Positions 24,479 through 30,398 of a DNA stretch of 30,398 nucleotides are shown here, one piece after another. The translations under genes and the position numbers were made by a program. The notes beneath the pieces are model-generated. The model worked only from the letters and a program-made list of their open reading frames with translations, did no database searches and was not told the DNA's origin. Origin of the DNA: CAMAVH01 sp036500145 (GTDB lineage Bacteria; Pseudomonadota; Alphaproteobacteria; SMXQ01); NCBI GenBank assembly GCA_036500145.1, contig DASYCO010000040.1, forward strand, positions 1 to 30,398, in the 5' to 3' direction. Every line of letters starts with the position of its first letter. Position 1 is the first letter of the stretch.

Positions 24479-25567
24479 TCACTTGCCTGCCTTGGTGGCG
24501 AGGATCTTCTCGAACGCCTTCTTGTATTCGAGCAGCTCCTTCTGGTGCGCCTCCATGTCGTCGGGCGTCAGGGCCAGCACGCCGTAGCCGGACGCTTCCA
24601 GATCCTTGTAGATCTTGTTGGCCGAGGTGCCCGGCACGAGGTGCGACGTCGCGTGCTGGTACTTCTCGAGCAGCGCCTGGCCTTCCTGGCTGACGATGTA
24701 GCCGGACAGCAGCTTCGCCAGGTTCGGGTGGACCGAGGTCTTGGGGATCGCCGCGTACCACATGCTGGTCGCCGCCGCGTCGGTGAGGACCGCATGGTCG
24801 AGCGGGCCGCCATTGGCGCTCAGGAACTGCTCGTCGACGCGGCCGCAGTCGAGGAAGAGCATGAGGAATTCGCCGGTGGCGATACGCTCGGCTTCGCCGC
24901 AGCGCAGGAAGCCCGAGGCCCATTCGGCCGTCTTCTCGACGATCGGCTTAATCTTGTCGAGGCCATTCTTCAGGGCGAGGCGGTCAAACGACGCCGCGTA
25001 GGACGTCGAGGCGATCTTGCCCTTCCACTCCGGCCGGAACACCTCGGCCATCGTCTTCGGCACCTTATCCTTGGGAATGAGCTTGCTGTTGTAGGTGATG
25101 CCGTTGAACAGCGTGGTGATGAGCAGGGCGCGGCCCTTCGACTGGACCATATCCCCCGTCGCATAGGGGAAATACTTCGCCCACTCGACCGGCGCGAGCA
25201 CGTCGTTGGCGACCAGTTCCGTGATCGCCACTTCGACGCCGATGTAGAGGTCGGACGAGGCCGGACGCCCGGCCTGGACCTCTTGCACGATCCGGCTCGT
25301 CATCTGGTTCATGTTCGGACCAGGCGTGTAGTTGATCTTGATGTTCAGGCCATAGGCCTTGTTCATCGCATCCTGCAACGCCTGCGCGCCTTCGGCGGCG
25401 CCCAGCGCGGAGCCCCAGATGACGTTGAGCTGGCCTTCCTTCTGCGCGTCCTTGATCATCTGCTCAAGGGCGGGCGTTCTCTCGGCCACCTGTGCCTGGG
25501 CGGCGACCGTCATACTGCAGATGACCGCGGTGGCGGCCATCATCGACGTGATGATGTTACGGCGCAT
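24479..25567 (-). CDS. ABC transporter substrate-binding protein, paralogue 3
   Basis: A 362-residue binding protein, the most divergent of the three. In the 50 residues starting SFDRLALK it differs from paralogue 1 at 10 sites. The signal peptide is MRRNIITSMMAATAVICSM with cleavage near AQA-QV. The first possible ATG at 25573 directly abuts AGGGAG, leaving no spacing; the second ATG at 25567 is 6 bases from it and gives the same length as its paralogues, so it is preferred. Shared features are LEQMIKDAQKEGQLN, INYTPGPNMNQ, DLYIGVEVAI, FRPEWKGKIAST and RCGEAERIATGEF. Being next to the permease, it is likely the ancestral partner of the transporter. Confidence 0.9.
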   Translation of the reverse strand: MRRNIITSMMAATAVICSMTVAAQAQVAERTPALEQMIKDAQKEGQLNVIWGSALGAAEGAQALQDAMNKAYGLNIKINYTPGPNMNQMTSRIVQEVQAGRPASSDLYIGVEVAITELVANDVLAPVEWAKYFPYATGDMVQSKGRALLITTLFNGITYNSKLIPKDKVPKTMAEVFRPEWKGKIASTSYAASFDRLALKNGLDKIKPIVEKTAEWASGFLRCGEAERIATGEFLMLFLDCGRVDEQFLSANGGPLDHAVLTDAAATSMWYAAIPKTSVHPNLAKLLSGYIVSQEGQALLEKYQHATSHLVPGTSANKIYKDLEASGYGVLALTPDDMEAHQKELLEYKKAFEKILATKAGK

Positions 25568-25646
25568 TTTCATCTCCCTATATTGAGTTGCTCAGCCTTC
25601 TAATGGGCCGTGCTAGCTCGATGGACGGCTTTTGCCGCCCGAATTG

Positions 25647-26612
25647 TTAAAGCGAAATCTCCTGCCCTAGCCCGCGGCGGACGGCCTCGTTGAACGCGCT
25701 CGTCGCCAGGGCGATGTCGGTGATGCCGCCCTGGGATTCGTGAAACACGGTGATGTCGTCGCGGCTGCGCCGGACGGAGACACGGCCGTCGATGACCTCG
25801 CCCAGTTCGGCGACGTCATCCCACGTCAGGCGGCCCGCCCTGATGAGATCGAGCAACGGAAAAGGCGGCGTCTGCAGGTAGTACTCCTCCTCCAGCGCCT
25901 TGCTCGCCACCACCAGCGGCTTCGCCAGGAGCAGCACCTTCTCGTCGAGCTCGGCGATCGGCCCCATGCTGCTGAGATGGGTGCCGGGGTCGAGCCATTC
26001 GGCGGGAAACAGCGGCTTGCGCTGGTTGCTCGCCGTCATGACGATGTCCTGACCGGATACGACCTGGCGCATCTCGTCGGCAGGCCGCACCGGAATGCCG
26101 AGCTTTTCGGACGCGCGGTCGCAGAAGCGCTTGCGGCGCTCCGCATCGCGGCTGTAGACGGAAATTTTCTTGATGTTTCGCACGGCCATGACGCCTTCGA
26201 GCAGAGCCGAAGCGGTTCGGCCGCTGCCGACGAGGCCGAGGGTCTCGGCGTCCGGACGCGCCATGCGGTCGATGGAAGAGGCCATCACCGCAGAGGTGCG
26301 CAAGGTGCCGAAGGGATAGCCCATGATGCCGCGCAGCTCGCCGTCGGTGCCATAAAGCACGCAGGCGTGGTTGTTGACGCCCGACGGCGCCGTCAGGCCG
26401 AGCGACGTGCCGGTGCGCACGCCCATGATGCCGGTGTCGTGGAGCGCGCCGGAGGTGACGCGCATCGCGCCGCCCGTCACGTTCAGATGGAACGCGCCAT
26501 GGTGCGCGACGGCGCCGCGGGATTGCTCCACGAACACCGCCTCGACCACCTTGATGGCTCCCTTGATGTCGAGCAAGGGAGCCACGTCTTCCGAGCGTAG
26601 CAACAGCGGCAT
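25647..26612 (-). CDS. Ornithine cyclodeaminase / mu-crystallin family protein
   Basis: A 321-residue NAD(P)-binding enzyme. The Rossmann motif is GLVGSGRTASALLEGV (residues 126-141), and LRGIMGYPFGTLRTSA near residue 100 matches the family's ALMDGTxLTALRTAA segment. Two usual catalytic positions differ: the lysine of the GVK motif is Arg66 (MGVRTG) and the Asp after the VG motif is missing (MGPIAELD, 216-223). True ornithine deamination is therefore doubtful; imine reduction or another amino-acid-like dehydrogenation is possible. ATG at 26612 has AAGGA upstream. It starts 8 bases after the M24 gene and so is coupled to it. Confidence 0.82.
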   Translation of the reverse strand: MPLLLRSEDVAPLLDIKGAIKVVEAVFVEQSRGAVAHHGAFHLNVTGGAMRVTSGALHDTGIMGVRTGTSLGLTAPSGVNNHACVLYGTDGELRGIMGYPFGTLRTSAVMASSIDRMARPDAETLGLVGSGRTASALLEGVMAVRNIKKISVYSRDAERRKRFCDRASEKLGIPVRPADEMRQVVSGQDIVMTASNQRKPLFPAEWLDPGTHLSSMGPIAELDEKVLLLAKPLVVASKALEEEYYLQTPPFPLLDLIRAGRLTWDDVAELGEVIDGRVSVRRSRDDITVFHESQGGITDIALATSAFNEAVRRGLGQEISL

Positions 26613-26620
26613 GGCCGTCC

Positions 26621-27808
26621 TTAACCAGCGACGAGCAGTTCGACTTTACGGTCGCTCAGGTTGCGATAGCCGTCCTTGGTCACGACCAGGGACGTGCCGC
26701 CGAGGACCAGGTCGCCGGTGACCGCGTTGATCAGCGTCGGCGAGATGCTGTAGATCATCCCTTCGGTGATCGTGAAGTTGCCGCTGCCGCCGAGACCCGC
26801 ACCGCCCTTCGTGTCGTCGATCTTGAAGGCCGGGCCGGGGAATTCCGGCACGTCCAGCCCGTACAGATGCATCTGCGAATGGGGCGAGGTCTTGAAGCCG
26901 GTCTTGGCCGTCGCCACCTCGTAGACGTCCACCAGATCGCGGTGGGTCGCGCCGGGACGCACGGCCTGCATCACTTCGTCGCGCACCTGGATGACGGCAT
27001 CGAACATCTCCCGATGGATCGGGTTCTGCTTGCCGAACGTGAACACCTGGTCGCTATGGCCGGCGTAGTGCTGGAAATGCGCATGGGCCGTCAGGATGCC
27101 GATGTCGCCGTCCTGGATTTCGCGATCCATGCAGATTTCCGCCATGATCGGATTCTGCGTGCCCACCGGGCCGAAGCTGAACTTGCCGTAGCTCTCGCTG
27201 TCGCCGCCGGCCGCCCACATGCCGGAACGGGCGATGGCGTCGATGTCGCGGCCGAGCATGCCGGGGCGCGCCTTCTTGTGCACTTCCTTGATGGCCGCGT
27301 CGAAAATGCGGTTGGCCTTCTCCATCAGCGCGACTTCCTCGGCGCTCTTGATGGTGCGGGCGTTGATCAGGATGTCGGTGGCGTCCACCAACTCGATGCC
27401 CGGCAGGGACTTTTTGACCTGGCCGGCGCTGCGCGTGGTCAGGCTGCCTGCATAGCCGACCTTGCCCTGGGTCAGGCCGATCTCCTGGAAACGCTCGACG
27501 AGCGCCATCGCGTCGCGGCCGGAGCGCAAATCGCCGATCCAGGGATGGTGATCCAGCACGACGTCCTTCTCGACGTCGGCCAGATAGCGCCACATCAGAA
27601 TTTCCGTGAAGGGCAGGTCGCCCTGGGTCGGCAGGAATCCAAGCATTTCGCCAGGCACACCGTTGCTCAAGTAGAGCAGGTGCGTACCCTGAACGATGAT
27701 GCCTTTGAGATCGCGCTTCGCCAGTTCGGCGCGGATCGCCACATAGCGGCTGTCGCGCTCGCGCAAAGACAATCCAGATGAAGCCGACGCGTTGTGATGC
27801 ACGTTCAT
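26621..27808 (-). CDS. M24 (creatinase/aminopeptidase fold) protein lacking most metal ligands
   Basis: A 395-residue protein: an N-terminal creatinase-type domain (about 1-150, with LKGIIVQGTHLLYLSNG) and a C-terminal pita-bread domain (about 155-395). Of the five metal ligands of Xaa-Pro peptidases, I see only Asp253 (HSDQVFTFG) and a His near 314 (QMHLYG). The first Asp is replaced (His242 in an ungapped alignment), the Glu of the EP motif is Ser356 (YSISPT) and the last Glu is Gly371 (GGTSLVVT). This is expected of metal-free members such as creatinase. ATG at 27808 follows GGGAGG; an upstream open frame is ignored. It is the first gene of the leftward operon. Confidence 0.82.
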   Translation of the reverse strand: MNVHHNASASSGLSLRERDSRYVAIRAELAKRDLKGIIVQGTHLLYLSNGVPGEMLGFLPTQGDLPFTEILMWRYLADVEKDVVLDHHPWIGDLRSGRDAMALVERFQEIGLTQGKVGYAGSLTTRSAGQVKKSLPGIELVDATDILINARTIKSAEEVALMEKANRIFDAAIKEVHKKARPGMLGRDIDAIARSGMWAAGGDSESYGKFSFGPVGTQNPIMAEICMDREIQDGDIGILTAHAHFQHYAGHSDQVFTFGKQNPIHREMFDAVIQVRDEVMQAVRPGATHRDLVDVYEVATAKTGFKTSPHSQMHLYGLDVPEFPGPAFKIDDTKGGAGLGGSGNFTITEGMIYSISPTLINAVTGDLVLGGTSLVVTKDGYRNLSDRKVELLVAG

Positions 27809-27927
27809 CGCGAATCCTCCCACTGCCATTTTGATTTTCTGGGGAGGCCGAACCTTCCCCGGTCTTCTTATGCTACCCCCGTTTTGGCCTATGCGAATGA
27901 CCAAAGCAGGAAGCCTGAGACATTTGA

Positions 27928-27955
27928 AGGATATCAATTGATGACATTCAGTCAA
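27928..27955 (-). promoter_or_regulatory. Candidate promoter for the leftward catabolic operon
   Basis: On the minus strand TTGACT (27955-27950) and TATCCT (27933-27928) are spaced by 16 bases, matching 5/6 and 4/6 consensus bases. It lies about 120 bases before the M24 start. It overlaps the -35 of the rightward promoter. Confidence 0.45.
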
Positions 27956-27968
27956 TAAGATATATAAC
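27938..27968 (+). promoter_or_regulatory. Candidate promoter for the rightward hydrolase-MocR genes
   Basis: TTGATG (27938-27943) and TATATA (27961-27966) are spaced by 17 bases; TATAAC at 27963-27968 is an alternative -10. The -35 sits inside the spacer of the opposing promoter, so the two cannot easily be used at once. The -10 overlaps the left arm of the inverted repeat. Confidence 0.5.
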
Positions 27969-27997
27969 AATTCATAGCATATAGCAGGAATTGTTAT
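27964..27997. promoter_or_regulatory. Perfect 10-bp inverted repeat, candidate MocR operator
   Basis: ATAACAATTC (27964-27973) and GAATTGTTAT (27988-27997) are exact reverse complements with a 14-base spacer that contains a short direct repeat (ATAGCA-TATAGCA). It covers the -10, the probable start site, the AGGA ribosome site and the first bases of the hydrolase ATG (27996). The MocR regulator is encoded in the same transcript, so autoregulation is likely. Confidence 0.55.
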
Positions 27998-28766
27998 GTT
28001 TCCTTTGCCGGCCCTGACGACTCATATCTCGGGAAAGCTCGATCAGCCCGCGCTGGTCGTCCTGCATGCCATTGGCACGGACGCGCGGCTCTGGACCAAG
28101 CAGGCGGATCATCTCGACAGCGTGCGCCGGATCATTGCCGTCGAATTTCCCGGCCACGGCGGATCGCCGCTGCCCGACGGCAACGAAACCATCGAGCGCT
28201 ACGCCGACTACGTGATCCACACGCTGGACCAGATGGGCGTGCGCGAGTTCGACCTGCTCGGCCTGTCGCTCGGCGGCATGGTCGCCGTCGCCCTGACGCT
28301 CGCGCATCCCGAGCGGGTGCGCCGCCTCATCATCTGCGACACGCGCCTCGACGTGCCGGAGCAGTACTACGCGATGTGGGACCTGCTGGTGGAAATGGCG
28401 CAGACCCAGGGCATGGACACGGTGGCCGACTTCATGGTCAAGCGCTGGTTCGGCGACGGCAAGCGGGCCGAGAACCCGCAGATCGACGAGATCCGCGAGC
28501 AGCTGCGCCAGACCTCCGTCAACGGCTTCGTCACGGCGGCGCGCGCCATCCAGAAGCTCGACCTGCTGCCCCAGGTCGGTAAGCTGAACGTGCCCACGCT
28601 CTTCCTCGTCGGCAGCGAAGACGGCGCCCTGCCCGACCTGATGTCCCACATGCACGGCGAAGTGGCGGATTCGCAGCTTGCCGTGCTGCCGGACGCGGGG
28701 CATCTCTCCAATGTGGACCAAGCCCAGGCCTTCACCCAGGCCGTCAGGGATTTTTTGACCAGGTAA
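27996..28766 (+). CDS. Alpha/beta hydrolase (3-oxoadipate enol-lactonase-like)
   Basis: A 256-residue hydrolase with a standard triad: Ser91 in GLSLGG, acidic residue in GSEDG (Asp209) and His236 in DAGHLS. The oxyanion loop is LHAIGTDARLW and FPGHGGS follows, the pattern of PcaD-type enol-lactonases and related hydrolases. The true substrate is uncertain since no beta-ketoadipate genes are nearby. It starts at ATG 27996 with AGGA 5 bases upstream, inside an inverted repeat. The mocR-type gene begins 3 bases after its stop, so both are on one transcript, divergent from the M24-led operon. Confidence 0.85.
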   Translation: MFPLPALTTHISGKLDQPALVVLHAIGTDARLWTKQADHLDSVRRIIAVEFPGHGGSPLPDGNETIERYADYVIHTLDQMGVREFDLLGLSLGGMVAVALTLAHPERVRRLIICDTRLDVPEQYYAMWDLLVEMAQTQGMDTVADFMVKRWFGDGKRAENPQIDEIREQLRQTSVNGFVTAARAIQKLDLLPQVGKLNVPTLFLVGSEDGALPDLMSHMHGEVADSQLAVLPDAGHLSNVDQAQAFTQAVRDFLTR

Positions 28767-28769
28767 AAA

Positions 28770-30161
28770 ATGATGTTGGAAACGCGCAACGGCATGTCTG
28801 AACAGGTCTGGTCGCCGGTGCTGTCGGAAGACCAAGGGCCGCAATACCGGGCGATCGTGACCGCGCTGGAGCGCGACCTCGCCGAAGGCCGCATCCGCCC
28901 CGGCGTACGCCTGCCGGCGCGCCGCTCGCTCGCCGAGACGCTGGGCGTCAGCCTCGGCACCGTGACGCGCGCCTACGAGGAGATGGAGCGGCGCGGCCTC
29001 GTGCGCGGCCAGGTCGGCCGCGGCACCTTCGTCATCTCCCCCACCACCGGCATCGCGCAGGCCAACGACGGCTCGGTCACCGACCTCGGCATCAACATCT
29101 CGCCCGACGTCGGCGAGGAGCCGCTGCTGCGCGACGCCCTGCGCCGGCTGGCCAAGTCCGACGCCCTCGCCGACTGCATGGCCTACCTGCCCCACCTCGG
29201 ACTCGACCAGCATCGCCACGCCGTCATGAACGGCCTCGTGCGCTGGCGCGGCCACGCCTTCAAGCCGGCCGAGATCGCGCTGACCAACGGCGCGCAGCAC
29301 AGCATCTCGCTCGTCGTCGACCTCTTCGCCCAGCAGCCCGGCGGCCTGCTCTCCGAAGGCCTGACCTACACCGGCGTGCTCGCCCTGGCGCGCCATCGCG
29401 GACTGCCGCTGCGCGGCGTCGCCATCGACGAGGACGGCATGCGGCCGGACAGCCTCGCCGCCGCGGCGCGCGAGACCGGAGCGCGGCTGGTGCATCTGAC
29501 ACCCAACCTGCAGAGCCCCACCGCCACCGTCATGTCGGAAGCCCGCCGCCACGAGATCGTCGCCGTGGCGCGCGAACTGGACCTTTACCTGCTTGAGGAC
29601 GACGTCTACGGCTTCCTCTGCGCCGGCGGCCCGTCGCCGCTGCAGAGCCTGGCGCCGGAGCGCACGTTCTACGTCTCCAGCTTCGCCAAGTGCCTGTTCC
29701 CCGGCGTGCGGCTCGGCATGGTGGTGTTCCCCGGCCAGTTCGCCGCCCACATCGCCCGCGGCCTGCGCACCACCTCCTGGATGGCCTCCCCCATGCTGGC
29801 GGCCCTGCTCGCCTCCATGAGCGAGGAGCGCGTCGTCGACGAGATCGTCGCGCGCAAGCGCGTCGAGGCGAAGCGCCGCACGGCGCTCGCCCGCAAGATC
29901 CTCGGCGAGCGGGTACAGGGCCACGACCACAGCTTCCATCTCTGGATGCCGCTGCCCGACCATCAGGCCGCCCTCACCCTGGTCGGCCAGGCGGCGGCGA
30001 ACGGCATCGTGCTGACGGCCCCGGAAGCCGTGCAGGTGGCGCCCGACGCGCCCTCGGGCGTGCGCCTCTGCCTGGGCACCAACAGCATCGAATCCCTCGA
30101 CGGCGCGCTGCAGCAGCTCGACCGGCTGAACTGGCAGATCGCCTCCCGGTCCATCGTCTAG
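28770..30161 (+). CDS. MocR-family regulator (GntR HTH fused to aminotransferase-like domain)
   Basis: A 463-residue transcription factor. The winged-helix domain spans about residues 27-88, with RIRPGVRLPARRSLAETLGV, SLGTVTRAYEEMERRGLV and GRGTFV. A class I aminotransferase-like domain follows, with TPNLQSPT (Asn246), LLEDDVYGF (Asp277/278, Tyr280) and the PLP-binding Lys307 in SSFAKCLFPGVRLG. Members such as GabR, PdxR and EnuR sense an amine or an aldimine of PLP. Here the effector is probably the imported compound or its breakdown product. The likely target is the divergent spacer at 27809-27995. A DHDPS-family gene follows after 85 bases. Confidence 0.92.
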   Translation: MMLETRNGMSEQVWSPVLSEDQGPQYRAIVTALERDLAEGRIRPGVRLPARRSLAETLGVSLGTVTRAYEEMERRGLVRGQVGRGTFVISPTTGIAQANDGSVTDLGINISPDVGEEPLLRDALRRLAKSDALADCMAYLPHLGLDQHRHAVMNGLVRWRGHAFKPAEIALTNGAQHSISLVVDLFAQQPGGLLSEGLTYTGVLALARHRGLPLRGVAIDEDGMRPDSLAAAARETGARLVHLTPNLQSPTATVMSEARRHEIVAVARELDLYLLEDDVYGFLCAGGPSPLQSLAPERTFYVSSFAKCLFPGVRLGMVVFPGQFAAHIARGLRTTSWMASPMLAALLASMSEERVVDEIVARKRVEAKRRTALARKILGERVQGHDHSFHLWMPLPDHQAALTLVGQAAANGIVLTAPEAVQVAPDAPSGVRLCLGTNSIESLDGALQQLDRLNWQIASRSIV

Positions 30162-30246
30162 CGAACCGCAGATCAACCGCATCAGCCAGCGTGGAGCGCC
30201 CATCGGCATCTAACGAAACCATTCAAGACGGAAAGGATTCAAAAAA

Positions 30247-30398
30247 ATGACAGCGAGGCCCAGCTTTTCCCCGACAGGCGTGATTCCGGCCTGCATCCTG
30301 CCCTTCAACGAGGACTACTCGATCGACGAGGCGTCCTTCCGCCGCCACCTGGCCGACGTCGCCGCGGTCGACGGCATCTCGGCGATCACCATCAACGC
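30247..30398 (+). CDS. Dihydrodipicolinate synthase-family aldolase, N-terminal part (partial)
   Basis: The gene starts at ATG 30247, with GGAAAGGA about 10 bases upstream, and runs off the window after some 50 residues. TGVIPACILPFNEDYSIDEASFRRHL and the following VDGISAITIN (given as TGVIPA, LPFNEDYSID and GISAITIN) match strand 1, helix 1 and strand 2 of the DHDPS / N-acetylneuraminate lyase barrel. The Schiff-base Lys and substrate motif lie outside the window. It follows the MocR-type regulator by 85 bases in the same direction, so it probably belongs to the same pathway. Reaction could be aldol cleavage or dehydration of a 2-oxo acid. Confidence 0.85.
   Translation, partial: MTARPSFSPTGVIPACILPFNEDYSIDEASFRRHLADVAAVDGISAITIN

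Noticed and set aside
25647..27808. Assigning the M24 and cyclodeaminase-family genes as ectoine catabolism eutD-eutC
   Set aside because: The M24 sequence does not look like ectoine hydrolase in its N-terminal region, no deacetylase partner is present, and the transporter is ABC rather than TRAP. Kept only as an analogy.
27972..30209. A 745-codon open frame antisense to the hydrolase and MocR genes
   Set aside because: Same shadow effect. Both sense genes carry intact catalytic and DNA-binding motifs, while the antisense product is compositionally odd and has no recognisable fold.

Overview
The window is high-GC, densely packed bacterial DNA. The NasT/NasS nitrate-sensing pair, the glcDEF set, Fbp-type binding-protein transporters and a MocR regulator together suggest an alphaproteobacterium, probably of the Hyphomicrobiales type; this is inferred from gene content, not proved. 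I saw no rRNA, tRNA, insertion sequence, phage gene or CRISPR array. No stretch over 300 bases lacks a gene.

Region 1 (1-4316, + strand) holds the end of a dihydrodipicolinate-synthase-family gene closed by a perfect 17-bp hairpin, then glcD-glcE-glcF, the three subunits of glycolate oxidase. Region 2 (4321-15108, - strand) is a complete assimilatory nitrate block read from right to left: nasT and nasS (sensor and antiterminator), a 289-bp leader, nrtA-nrtB-nrtD (nitrate ABC importer), nirB-nirD (nitrite reductase) and nasA (nitrate reductase). The leader is unusually readable: a GG-N10-GC sigma-54 promoter, two hexaloop hairpins that both fit the ANTAR RNA target (A at loop position 1, G at position 4), and an intrinsic terminator with eight U residues before nrtA. 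This predicts two controls in series, nitrogen limitation at initiation and nitrate, through NasS/NasT, at termination.

Region 3 (15260-17930, + strand) holds an exported phytase-like beta-propeller protein and an MFS transporter. Region 4 (17934-30398) looks like a catabolic island of unknown substrate. A leftward run of eight genes encodes an M24 creatinase/aminopeptidase-fold enzyme lacking most metal ligands, an ornithine-cyclodeaminase-family enzyme lacking the usual catalytic Lys, a binding protein, a fused two-module permease, an alpha/beta hydrolase, an ABC ATPase and two further near-duplicate binding proteins. Divergently, a second alpha/beta hydrolase, a MocR (GntR-aminotransferase) regulator and the start of a DHDPS-family aldolase gene run rightward. 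The 187-bp divergent spacer has overlapping promoters and a perfect 10-bp inverted repeat at the hydrolase start, a good candidate MocR operator.

The strongest candidate for something undescribed is region 4: one transport channel served by three binding proteins, tied to two enzymes with altered active sites. The best-supported regulatory structure is the nrtA leader.
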